DNA of 35,241 nucleotides from Spirochaetaceae bacterium (GTDB taxonomy: Bacteria; Spirochaetota; Spirochaetia; Treponematales; Rectinemataceae): assembly GCA_026418115.1 (NCBI GenBank), contig JAOABY010000019.1:1-35241 (forward strand). The letters are read 5' to 3'. Positions 1 through 7,140 of this stretch are shown here, one piece after another. Position 1 is the first letter of the stretch. Every line of letters begins with the position of its first letter. Made by a program: the position numbers and the translations under genes. The notes beneath the pieces were generated by a model. The model saw only the letters and a list, made by a program, of their open reading frames with translations, was not told the DNA's origin and made no database searches.

Positions 1-24
1 CACGTACATTCTATCATACAGAAA

Positions 25-53
25 CAGCGCCCCAGAATATACATGGGGCGCTG
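25..53 (-). terminator. Intrinsic terminator of argF
   Basis: A perfect 10-bp inverted repeat (25-34 and 44-53, arms CAGCGCCCCA/TGGGGCGCTG) encloses a 9-nt loop. It lies about 50 bases beyond the argF stop on the minus strand and is followed in that direction by TTTCTGT, a modest U-rich tail. The strong GC stem makes a terminator likely, although the U-tract is short. Bases 1-24 hold nothing else I can identify. Confidence 0.7.
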
Positions 54-105
54 TCATGATGCTGTTCCCGTCCTGTGGCAGTACGAGGGTCAGCGTGGCT
101 GCGGA

Positions 106-1050
106 TCAGGGAAGCGTCGCGAGCATGATCGCCTTGATAGTGTGCTTGCGGTTTTCCGCCTGATCGAAGACCTTGGACTGCGGCCCTTCGATAACATCAA
201 AGGTGACTTCCTCACCTTTCACTGCCGGCAGGCAGTGGAGGAAGATGGTGTTGGGATTGCCGGTCTTTGCCATGAGTTCTGCATTGACCTGATAGGGAGT
301 GAGCAGCCGGACACGCTCTGCCTTGAGCGCTTCCTCGCCCATGGAGACCCACACGTCGGTGTAGATTGCGTCGGCACCCTTTACGCCTTCTTCCACGCTG
401 TCCGTGATGGAGAGCACCGAACCTGATTCCCTGGCAAAGGTTTCACAGAGATTTCGGAGTTCATTGTCGGGCCACAGTTCCTTCGGGGACACAATGGTGA
501 AGTGCATGCCGAGCTTGGAGCTGATCACCATGAGAGAGCGTGCGACGTTGTTACGGCCATCTCCCACAAAGACCAGCTTGCGGCCTTTGCAGTTGCCGAA
601 ATTTTCCTCGATGGTGAGCACATCGGCAAGTGCCTGGGTTGGATGATACATGTCGGTAAGACCATTGTAGACCGGCACACCGCTGTATTTGGCAAGAATT
701 TCAACATACTCCTGCTTGAAACCGCGGAACTCGATGGCATCGAACATTCTGCCAAGCACGCGGGCAGTATCCTCGATGGATTCCTTGGCACCAAGCTGGA
801 TGTCCTGATTGGAGAGGAACACGGGGTGCCCTCCCTCCTCGCCAAATGCCGTTTCAAATGCGCAGCGCGTACGTGTGGAGCGTTTCTCAAAGAGCAGCGC
901 AAGGGTCTTGCCTACAAAACGCTGCTTGCGGACGCCTTTTTTGGCTTCTTCCTTGACCTTTTTTGAAAGATCGACAAAATAGCGGATTTCTTCGGGGGTG
1001 TAGTCGATCCATGTAAGCAGGGATCTGCCTTTCAGACTTGCCGGATTCAT
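106..1050 (-). CDS. argF: Ornithine carbamoyltransferase
   Basis: This cytoplasmic enzyme condenses ornithine and carbamoyl phosphate to citrulline, for arginine synthesis or, in reverse, in the arginine deiminase pathway. The 314-residue length is typical of the family. The carbamoyl-phosphate loop STRTR is at residues 58-62, HPTQ at 136-139, the DVWVSMG ornithine-side segment at 232-238 and HCLPA with the catalytic Cys at 272-276. I chose the ATG at 1050 because AGAGGAGG lies about 5 bases upstream; an in-frame upstream extension to 1071 lacks such support. The gene is monocistronic, with a putative promoter at 1085-1114 and a terminator at 25-53. No other arginine genes are adjacent, so the sequence does not decide between an anabolic and a catabolic role. 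Confidence 0.96.
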   Translation of the reverse strand: MNPASLKGRSLLTWIDYTPEEIRYFVDLSKKVKEEAKKGVRKQRFVGKTLALLFEKRSTRTRCAFETAFGEEGGHPVFLSNQDIQLGAKESIEDTARVLGRMFDAIEFRGFKQEYVEILAKYSGVPVYNGLTDMYHPTQALADVLTIEENFGNCKGRKLVFVGDGRNNVARSLMVISSKLGMHFTIVSPKELWPDNELRNLCETFARESGSVLSITDSVEEGVKGADAIYTDVWVSMGEEALKAERVRLLTPYQVNAELMAKTGNPNTIFLHCLPAVKGEEVTFDVIEGPQSKVFDQAENRKHTIKAIMLATLP

Positions 1051-1084
1051 GATTCCTCCTCTGTGGGGCATAAAGCTTGGTAGG

Positions 1085-1114
1085 ATAGTACCCTCAGTCC
1101 CTTGAAATGGTCAA
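1085..1114 (-). promoter_or_regulatory. Putative sigma70 promoter of argF
   Basis: On the minus strand a -35 of TTGACC (1109-1114) is separated by 18 bases from a -10 of TACTAT (1085-1090). This gives a 5' leader of about 30 bases to the argF ATG. The match is 5/6 and 4/6 with slightly long spacing. No convincing promoter was found for the divergent nth gene. I saw no obvious ArgR-type operator. Confidence 0.5.
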
Positions 1115-1164
1115 GTTTGGACGGTGGTTGCGCCAAGGGGCCAAACCGGTTCAGAATAGCGTGT

Positions 1165-1851
1165 ATGTCGGTAGCACCCAATCCAGCAATCGCGGCGCGC
1201 TGCGTCGAAGTGTACAACAGGCTGGTACCGCGCTGGCCCGATCAGAGACCGCTTGTGCATCACCGCAACTGCTTTGAACTCCTCATTGCAGTCATTCTCA
1301 GCGCCCAAACCACTGATGAGCAGGTCAATGCCGTCACACCGGTGCTCTTTGCGCGATATCCCGATGCATGGAGCCTTGCCGGTGCGGACATCGAAGATGT
1401 CGCGTCAATCATACATCCTGTCGGCTTTTTCAACGCCAAGGCACGTCATATAGTACGCACCGCCCAGGAGCTCGTAACACGATTTGGCGGAAAGGTTCCC
1501 GATACGATGGAGGACTTGCTGAGCCTGCCTGGTGTGGGGCGAAAGACTGCCAATCTGGTGCACTCAGCCTGCCACGATGCTCCCGGCATTATTGTGGATA
1601 CCCATGTGCTCCGGGTGCTGTACCGGCTTGGCATCACTCCAAGACGCGACCCTGGCATTGCCGAGGAAACTGTAAGAATACATCTCGACCCTGCCCTGCA
1701 CACTGCATTTTCCTATGCAGTGAACAGGCACGGCAAATTCGTGTGCATGGCAAGGAAACCCTGCTGCACGCAGGAACATTGCGAATGTCCTCTGCTTGAT
1801 CTCTGTCCCCGGCGTGATGTCGCAAGGCGGCATCCGGAAACACCGGGCTGA
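1165..1851 (+). CDS. nth: Endonuclease III (DNA glycosylase/AP lyase)
   Basis: This enzyme excises oxidised pyrimidines and cleaves the abasic site in base-excision repair. The helix-hairpin-helix LPGVGRKTAN carries the catalytic Lys and is followed by VDTHVLR with the conserved Asp. Four C-terminal Cys residues that would hold the [4Fe-4S] cluster are present, but the spacing is C-X6-C-X6-C-X5-C instead of the usual C-X6-C-X2-C-X5-C, and an extra Cys sits in the enlarged middle loop. The ATG at 1165 gives 228 residues, close to the family length; a TTG at 1102 would add 21 residues lying over the argF promoter. No clear Shine-Dalgarno decides the start. The gene ends 4 bases from the convergent downstream gene, with no terminator between them. 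Confidence 0.93.
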   Translation: MSVAPNPAIAARCVEVYNRLVPRWPDQRPLVHHRNCFELLIAVILSAQTTDEQVNAVTPVLFARYPDAWSLAGADIEDVASIIHPVGFFNAKARHIVRTAQELVTRFGGKVPDTMEDLLSLPGVGRKTANLVHSACHDAPGIIVDTHVLRVLYRLGITPRRDPGIAEETVRIHLDPALHTAFSYAVNRHGKFVCMARKPCCTQEHCECPLLDLCPRRDVARRHPETPG

Positions 1852-1855
1852 ACCA

Positions 1856-2554
1856 TCATTTCATCTGTGACAGAAGCTTTGCTGCATCCTTGTTGCCCAT
1901 TGCTGCAGCCTTCTCAAGATCTGCCCGAGCCTGCGCTGGGCGGTTGGTGTCCTTGTAGAGCTGGCCTCGGTAGTACCATGCGCTGCTGTGTGCAGCAGGA
2001 TTGCTGCCGAACAGTGCGATGTACTCATCAAACAGCGCTTCTGCCTTCTTGCGATCCTGGCCCGCAATGGCGGGAAGTACCTGCCAGAACCGACCCAGGG
2101 AGATGATGGGGCCGCCTGTATCATAGGTCTTGTCGAGGCGATATGCGGTTTCAAATGCCTGCTGGGTCTTGCCCTTGAGTCCCTCTGCGATTGCCTTTAT
2201 GACGCTCACGCAGTCGGAATAGGTACCCACACAGGTACCGTACCAGTACCAGCCTTCTACGCCGGCAGGATTGAGTCTGGTAGCGATTTCGCCATACTTC
2301 ATGCCTTCCCGTGCCGCCACTCGTGCCGTATCCTTCCAGCCTGGAATCTCTTCGGTTACAAGGTAATCGCCATAGAGACGGGCAGCCTTTGCAGCCTGCC
2401 AGTTGAGCACATAGTCCTGAGGAGCTGCTGCCGCAAGGCGCACAGCCTCTTCATAGGCAGCTTTCAGTTCAGCGACGCCTGCCTCGGCAAGGGCAGGCAT
2501 TGCCACTATGGCGAGCATCAGAAGAGCCAGCAGCGCCCTGTATGTTCTTGTCAT
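1856..2554 (-). CDS. Secreted TPR-like protein, function unknown
   Basis: The 232-residue protein opens with a clear Sec signal peptide (positive MTRTYR, a hydrophobic stretch to about residue 20, and an ALA cleavage motif before EAG). The rest is alpha-helical and Ala-rich, with TPR-like helix pairs. The best pairs are near residues 165-230, where WYYRGQLYKDTNRPAQARAD is followed by a typical second helix. A central segment rich in Tyr/Trp/Gly and Cys (about 100-125) is not a standard repeat. I infer a periplasmic protein-interaction role and recognise no specific family. The start is supported by GGGAGGAC 7 bases upstream. A weak promoter and a perfect palindrome lie just upstream. The gene may be monocistronic, since the upstream lipoprotein gene ends in its own terminator. 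Confidence 0.8.
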   Translation of the reverse strand: MTRTYRALLALLMLAIVAMPALAEAGVAELKAAYEEAVRLAAAAPQDYVLNWQAAKAARLYGDYLVTEEIPGWKDTARVAAREGMKYGEIATRLNPAGVEGWYWYGTCVGTYSDCVSVIKAIAEGLKGKTQQAFETAYRLDKTYDTGGPIISLGRFWQVLPAIAGQDRKKAEALFDEYIALFGSNPAAHSSAWYYRGQLYKDTNRPAQARADLEKAAAMGNKDAAKLLSQMK

Positions 2555-2569
2555 GAAAATGTCCTCCCT

Positions 2570-2584
2570 GGATGAACTTCATCC
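2570..2584. promoter_or_regulatory. 15-bp perfect palindrome, operator candidate
   Basis: GGATGAA-C-TTCATCC is a perfect dyad that overlaps the putative -10 element (2581-2586) and the expected transcription start of the secreted TPR-like gene. It lies directly upstream of that gene's ribosome-binding site. This position suits a repressor operator or a small 5' hairpin. The regulator is unknown. Confidence 0.35.
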
Positions 2585-2609
2585 TATGTGAAGAGAGGCG
2601 CAGATGCAA
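2581..2609 (-). promoter_or_regulatory. Weak putative promoter of the TPR-like gene
   Basis: On the minus strand TTGCAT (2604-2609), a 17-base spacer and TAGGAT (2581-2586) form a sub-consensus promoter. The expected start is near 2574, about 20 bases before the gene's ATG. Its position between the upstream terminator and the gene supports it; the hexamers are only partial matches. Confidence 0.3.
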
Positions 2610-2633
2610 TATGGCCGGATGCAGAGAAAAACA

Positions 2634-2662
2634 AGGGGAAACGGCCCCGGACCGTTTCCCCT
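2634..2662 (-). terminator. Intrinsic terminator after the lipoprotein gene
   Basis: A perfect 11-bp stem (AGGGGAAACGG at 2652-2662 read on the minus strand, pairing with CCGTTTCCCCT at 2634-2644) has a 7-nt loop. Read on the minus strand it is followed by TGTTTTTCTC, a proper U-tract. This is the clearest intrinsic terminator in the window and separates the lipoprotein gene from the TPR-like gene. Confidence 0.88.
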
Positions 2663-2690
2663 GACGGGTTCATCCTGTTCTATCTTGCTG

Positions 2691-3068
2691 TCAGCGGGAA
2701 AGAGCGTTCCCTGAAACAGACACGTAGCCCCAGTTCAGCAACCCACCGGTGACGCTGCTGATGAGAAGCCCAATTATATCGAATCCATACTTGATCTCGA
2801 CATTCTCGGCTGCATTGGCTCCCCTCGACGAAAGTTCAGGGTCAATCAGCTTGTCGAGGTTTTCGTAAGGTTTGGTGATGGGGAAGATATAGGGGCTTAT
2901 GATGCTGATGGCTGCCGCCCTGTTCTCAAAAGTTCCTCTTGATGTGCCGGTCATCGAACCGTAGGCGAGTTTTCCATTGCTTGCCTTGAAGGTAGTCGCA
3001 CAGGAGCCCAGCAGAAGAGGCAGGATTAGGAGAGCCAGCACGAGCACTGCAATTCCTTTCTTTTTCAT
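2691..3068 (-). CDS. Small lipoprotein, function unknown
   Basis: The 125-residue protein has a type II signal: MKKK, a hydrophobic run, then LLLGSC with the lipidated Cys at residue 23. The mature part is about 100 residues, is rich in Gly/Ser/Ile/Tyr and ends in a short hydrophobic Gly-rich stretch (DIIGLLISSVTGGLLNWGYV). I do not recognise a family with confidence; it recalls short bacterial lipoproteins of the Bor/TRL size class, which is only an impression. The ATG at 3068 is chosen because GGAGG precedes it by about 7 bases. It is followed by a strong terminator and lies 54 bases downstream of the outer-membrane-like gene, so the two may be cotranscribed. Confidence 0.82.
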   Translation of the reverse strand: MKKKGIAVLVLALLILPLLLGSCATTFKASNGKLAYGSMTGTSRGTFENRAAAISIISPYIFPITKPYENLDKLIDPELSSRGANAAENVEIKYGFDIIGLLISSVTGGLLNWGYVSVSGNALSR

Positions 3069-3122
3069 ACGCACCTCCATTTGTTTACTGTGTATGCAAT
3101 CATCCCACAGGATGTCACCGCC

Positions 3123-3689
3123 TCATTTCAGGATATAGGCTCCTCCCATACTCTCCAGTCGCCAGACGAATCCTCTCCGGCTGTCATAGCCCGCACCAAA
3201 AGCCAAGCCGCCCAGCGCAGTCAGTGGCACCAGCAGCCGCAGCGAGGGCTCGAAGCTCACATCCACTCCACTTGAAGAGAAATATGCATGGCCATCTGCA
3301 TACAGATACACACCGATCTTCCTCGAGCGAGCTTCGGAGAGAAGCTCAAACAACGGCAGTTCCATACCCAGCGTCAGCATGAAGGGGCGGGATGGCCACC
3401 AGCCGATTCCTGCACGCGCTCTCAGAGGTAATCCTCCTGTCAGAGCGCGATTGCCGTACGATCCAGTGAGCGCAAGCGAATCAACTGCCCTCCAGGAGTC
3501 GGCTATCGAACCCTGCCAGACGCCTCGCAATTCCCAGTTGATGCCCACAAACGATGATGACCAGATATCATTTTCCGCAAAAACCGGAACCATGCCATAC
3601 AGAAGGACGCAAACCAGGAGTATCTTGCACGGCAGACGGCAATCGATCGCAAAATTATTCACATTTTTATTGTAGGTTGGCCGACTCAT
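3123..3689 (-). CDS. Putative small outer-membrane beta-barrel protein
   Basis: The N-terminus contains a hydrophobic Sec signal (CKILLVCVLLYG...PVFA, then END). The mature part of about 150 residues alternates polar and hydrophobic or aromatic residues in short Gly-bounded strands, as expected for a small beta-barrel or envelope beta-sandwich. No family is recognised. The start is uncertain. The ATG at 3689 gives 188 residues with a long 38-residue signal region. A consensus promoter (3669-3697) would start transcription near 3662, exactly at an in-frame GTG, which would give a leaderless 179-residue form with a normal-length signal peptide. The gene diverges from recQ and precedes the lipoprotein gene by 54 bases, suggesting a linked envelope function. 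Confidence 0.7.
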   Translation of the reverse strand: MSRPTYNKNVNNFAIDCRLPCKILLVCVLLYGMVPVFAENDIWSSSFVGINWELRGVWQGSIADSWRAVDSLALTGSYGNRALTGGLPLRARAGIGWWPSRPFMLTLGMELPLFELLSEARSRKIGVYLYADGHAYFSSSGVDVSFEPSLRLLVPLTALGGLAFGAGYDSRRGFVWRLESMGGAYILK

Positions 3690-3697
3690 GATGTCAA
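3669..3697 (-). promoter_or_regulatory. Consensus sigma70 promoter
   Basis: On the minus strand TTGACA (3692-3697), a spacer of exactly 17 bases and TACAAT (3669-3674) form a near-perfect vegetative promoter. The expected start, 7 bases past the -10, falls at 3662. It lies across the first codons of the longest reading of the outer-membrane-like gene and across the longest 5' extension of divergent recQ, arguing that both true starts lie further in. Confidence 0.75.
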
Positions 3698-3843
3698 ACC
3701 GAAAAGCGTTTCCATACAGGAGCGCTCCTCGATCCAGTTTTGAAGCGTCGGCTGTGGCGGTTGCATCAGGATCCATGATGGGTACTGCTATTGGTAGTGA
3801 GGCCCCGACCTCTGTCTCTCAGATGGAGCAAAGGAAGAGCTCG

Positions 3844-5493
3844 ATGGACATGCAGTCTCTGGTGGAGCCGCTCGCTCGTGAGAAGCTGGGAATAGTTTCG
3901 CTGGCGCCATTGCAGCGCTTCGTGATCGCCAATGTGCTGGATGCCGCAACAGATTCGGCCGGTATGGACAGTTTGCCAGACGAAACGTATCGACAGCTTG
4001 TGCTCTTCCCCACTGGATTTGGCAAGACTGCCTGCTTTCAGCTGCCGGCCATGCTCCTTGATGGGCTCACGCTGGTTATCTATCCGCTGCTGGCGCTCAT
4101 GCATGACCAGTACCGGCGTCTGCAGGAGGCAGGGATTCCTGCAGCACTATTCAAAGGAGGACTGGGAGAAGAGGAGTGGGCCGGCCAGGCCAGCCTGGTA
4201 CTCTCAGGCAAAGCCCGGCTGGTGCTGACGAACCCCGAAATGCTCGCAACCGCCAGACTGCAGCAGCTACTGCGCACGCAAAGAGTTGCCCATGCGGTTC
4301 TTGATGAAGCGCATTGTGTCGCATCCTGGGGAACGACATTCAGGCCTGCCTATCTCGGGACCGGCGCCATCATTGCATCGCTGCAGCCTCGTGTGATCAG
4401 CGCGTTTACCGCAACGGCAGGTCCGGACATGATTGAGGCGATAAGGCAGCATGTATTCCTGGATCAACCCTGTGCGCTGGTGAGCACGGAATGGGATCGG
4501 CCCAATCTACGGTACGCGGTTATCCCCACTCTCTCACCATCACGTACGCTGAGGCATCTGCTGGGTCGCTGCCCAAAGCCCTGCATCATTTTCCAGAGAT
4601 CGCGCCCCGGCACCATGCTGATGGCATCCCAGGTCCGCGCCTGGGGTTTTTCTGCAACAAGATACTATCATGCAGGCCTCACGCGTTCCGAACGCACTGC
4701 GACAGAAACATGGTTCCATGCATCGACTGACGGCATCCTCGCTGCCACCAATGCCTACGGCCTCGGTGTCGATAAGAAGAATATACGCACAGTGATCCAC
4801 ACGGACTTGCCTGATTCCGTCGAGGCGTACATCCAGGAGGCAGGACGCGGCGGCAGAGATGGAAATCCTGCGTTGGCAATCATGGTTACGCCTCTTGCGG
4901 GGGATGAAACGGCAAGAACATCAGAAAGCGCAAAGGAGGAACAGGCCGGCTTGCCCAGCACTCGCCTCCCCTGGACCATGTATCCTTTTACAGAGGACTG
5001 CAGGCGTGCCTTTCTGCTGCGAAAGCTGGGAGAAATCGCTACACCCGAATGTTCCGGCTGCGATGTCTGCATGGAACAGGCTCAGCTTCGCGCTTCCCCT
5101 GCATGGTGGAGCATGCAGCCGGACATCCGCCGTTTCCTTCGGGCGGACGGTGCGTTCGAAATGCTGGGCTTCATTGGAAAACACCCACGTCGATTTACCC
5201 ATATCGAAGTATGCCGGCTGCTGGGCTCTCAAGGCAAAGGAACCTGGGGCTGGGGTGGAAGCCTGGCAGGCTGGACTGAACCAGAAAGGCTCGAGCTGCT
5301 CCAGTCCTGCATGAAGCTCGGCATGGTAAGAACGGCAACCAGGCTGGGATGGAAGGGGCAACTTGAACTCACACCCCTGGGGAAGGAGGCTGCCCGGCAG
5401 GCCGAGTTTTTGTACAAGGAATGCAGGCGTCATTCCTCCACATGCTGTCATGATGCAGCCTTGAAGTGTTCCGAAAATAGCCATATCATGTAG
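3844..5493 (+). CDS. recQ: RecQ-family ATP-dependent DNA helicase
   Basis: This is a 3'-5' superfamily 2 helicase of recombination and replication repair. Seen in the 549 residues: Walker A PTGFGKT (56-62, where most RecQs have GGGKS), DEAH (154-157) followed by CVASWGTTFRP, motif VI QEAGRGGRDG (331-340), and a zinc site at C386, C403, C406 and C409 with the classical X16/X2/X2 spacing. A winged-helix RQC-like region follows, and there is no C-terminal HRDC domain. About 15-20 residues are inserted between motif 0 and Walker A. I chose the ATG at 3844 because AAGGA lies 8 bases upstream. The frame stays open to 3688, but that extension is Ser/Ala-rich and lies over the divergent promoter; ATG at 3778 is another option. 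It leads the operon with pgi 30 bases downstream. Confidence 0.9.
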   Translation: MDMQSLVEPLAREKLGIVSLAPLQRFVIANVLDAATDSAGMDSLPDETYRQLVLFPTGFGKTACFQLPAMLLDGLTLVIYPLLALMHDQYRRLQEAGIPAALFKGGLGEEEWAGQASLVLSGKARLVLTNPEMLATARLQQLLRTQRVAHAVLDEAHCVASWGTTFRPAYLGTGAIIASLQPRVISAFTATAGPDMIEAIRQHVFLDQPCALVSTEWDRPNLRYAVIPTLSPSRTLRHLLGRCPKPCIIFQRSRPGTMLMASQVRAWGFSATRYYHAGLTRSERTATETWFHASTDGILAATNAYGLGVDKKNIRTVIHTDLPDSVEAYIQEAGRGGRDGNPALAIMVTPLAGDETARTSESAKEEQAGLPSTRLPWTMYPFTEDCRRAFLLRKLGEIATPECSGCDVCMEQAQLRASPAWWSMQPDIRRFLRADGAFEMLGFIGKHPRRFTHIEVCRLLGSQGKGTWGWGGSLAGWTEPERLELLQSCMKLGMVRTATRLGWKGQLELTPLGKEAARQAEFLYKECRRHSSTCCHDAALKCSENSHIM

Positions 5494-5523
5494 AAGAATG
5501 AAACACCCTGAGAGGTAGCCAGT

Positions 5524-7140
5524 ATGATCCGCTTCGAAAATCTCGATACCCTGCCCGCATTCAGCAGGCTGCGTGCCGCTGCTCCGGTAAAGCTCTCTGA
5601 TGTACTTACTCCAGAACGAATTCGGACATGGTGGATCGATCATGCCGCAGATATGCGATATTGCTATGCGTGCGCCCCAGTGGACGAGAAGGTCCTCGAT
5701 CTCCTGCAGGAGCTTGCAGATGAAAGTCAGCTGATCGACAAATATCGAGCGCTCCTTGATGGTGCGGTCATGAACACGGGCGAGCAGCGAATGGTACTCC
5801 ATCACCTCGCACGAGGAAGGCTCGGAAAACCTGTCGTATGGCAGGGCGAGGACAAGGAAGCATTCTACACACGCGAGAGGCGCAAGTCTGCGGATCTGGC
5901 ACGCAGAGTCCATACGGGTGAACTGCGCGGCTCCACAGGACTGAAATTCGCCAATGTAGTACAGATAGGCATCGGCGGTTCCGATCTTGGTCCCCGGGCA
6001 GCCTGCATTGCGCTGTCACGTTGGGCGCAGGCCCATGGCCGGGCATTCCTCAAGCCATGGTTCATTTCGAATGTCGACCCCGATGATGCCGATGCGGTGC
6101 TCGGCGCCCTCAATCTGGCAGAGAGCATATTCATTCTGGTATCCAAGAGCGGCACCACGCAGGAGACCCTTGCCAACGAAATGCTGGTCCGCTCCCGCCT
6201 GCAGGAAGCAGGTTTGGATCCTGACAGACACATGGTGGCAGTCACCAGCGCGACGAGCCCTCTGGCAGGCAATCCCCATTATCTGGAAAGCATCTACATC
6301 GATGACTTCATCGGAGGAAGATACTCGACATCGAGCGCGGTCGGGGGCGTCATCATCTCTCTTGCCTTCGGGCCTGAGACTTTTGAGGAATTCCTGCAGG
6401 GCGCGCATGAGGCCGACAAGCTTGCACTCGAACCATCCCTGCGGCAAAATCCTGTCCTTCTCGATGCCATGATCGGTCTCTATGAGCGATCCATCCTGGA
6501 CATGCCCTGCACCGCGGTACTGCCCTATGCCGAACCTCTGGCACGATTCCCTGCGCATCTCCAGCAATTGGATATGGAATCCAACGGCAAGTCAGTCACG
6601 AGAGACGGCAGACCTCTGCCCTACCGAACCGGTCCTGTGGTGTTTGGCGAACCTGGCACAAATGGCCAGCATTCCTTCTATCAGCTGCTGCATCAGGGAA
6701 CGGACCGTATCCCCTTGCAGTTCATCGGATTCCTGGAGAATCAGCTCTCGCGCGACATGGAATCGGAGGGCAGCAGCTCCCGGAGCAAGCTTCTCGCAAA
6801 CCTGATGGCCCAGATGCTCGCATTCGCGATTGGCAAGAAGGATAGCGATCCCAATAAGACATTCGAGGGCAATCGACCATCCACGCTGATCCTGGGAAAA
6901 AGGCTTGGGCCGCAGCAGCTTGGTGCACTCTTCTCTCACTATGAAAACAAAGTCATGTTCCAGGGCTTTGCATGGAACATCAATTCCTTCGACCAGGAAG
7001 GCGTGCAGCTCGGCAAGGTACTGGCCGGCAAGGCGCTCCATGGCATGCGCACAGGCTCCTCGACAGGCGACAGCCTGCTTGATGCGCTGCTTGCTGCCAT
7101 ACTGGGACAGGGCAGCAGCACCCATGGAGGCAAGGTTTGA
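5524..7140 (+). CDS. pgi: Glucose-6-phosphate isomerase
   Basis: This cytosolic glycolytic enzyme interconverts glucose-6-phosphate and fructose-6-phosphate. Of 538 residues, IGIGGSDLGPRA (148-159) and SKSGTTQET (207-215) form the phosphate-binding sites of the SIS domains. GGRYSTSSAVG, the ESNGKSVTRDG segment, GQHSFYQLLHQGTDRIP and QEGVQLGK carry the conserved catalytic Arg, Glu, His and Lys environments. The ATG at 5524 follows AGAGGT by about 6 bases. It begins 30 bases after recQ and its TGA overlaps the murG TTG start. Fructose-6-phosphate is the entry point to UDP-GlcNAc, the MurG donor, which is one possible reason for the pairing with murG (inference). Confidence 0.97.
   Translation: MIRFENLDTLPAFSRLRAAAPVKLSDVLTPERIRTWWIDHAADMRYCYACAPVDEKVLDLLQELADESQLIDKYRALLDGAVMNTGEQRMVLHHLARGRLGKPVVWQGEDKEAFYTRERRKSADLARRVHTGELRGSTGLKFANVVQIGIGGSDLGPRAACIALSRWAQAHGRAFLKPWFISNVDPDDADAVLGALNLAESIFILVSKSGTTQETLANEMLVRSRLQEAGLDPDRHMVAVTSATSPLAGNPHYLESIYIDDFIGGRYSTSSAVGGVIISLAFGPETFEEFLQGAHEADKLALEPSLRQNPVLLDAMIGLYERSILDMPCTAVLPYAEPLARFPAHLQQLDMESNGKSVTRDGRPLPYRTGPVVFGEPGTNGQHSFYQLLHQGTDRIPLQFIGFLENQLSRDMESEGSSSRSKLLANLMAQMLAFAIGKKDSDPNKTFEGNRPSTLILGKRLGPQQLGALFSHYENKVMFQGFAWNINSFDQEGVQLGKVLAGKALHGMRTGSSTGDSLLDALLAAILGQGSSTHGGKV

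Noticed and set aside
1988-2575. Plus-strand open frame opposite the secreted TPR-like gene
   Set aside because: The minus-strand reading has a signal peptide and a ribosome-binding site; this one has neither.
3688-3843. N-terminal extension of recQ to the ATG at 3688
   Set aside because: It is Ser/Ala-rich, not RecQ-like, covers the divergent promoter, and a better-placed ribosome-binding site precedes 3844.
4921-5913. Minus-strand open frame of 330 codons opposite recQ and pgi
   Set aside because: It spans the junction of two real plus-strand genes and has no motif or start signal.
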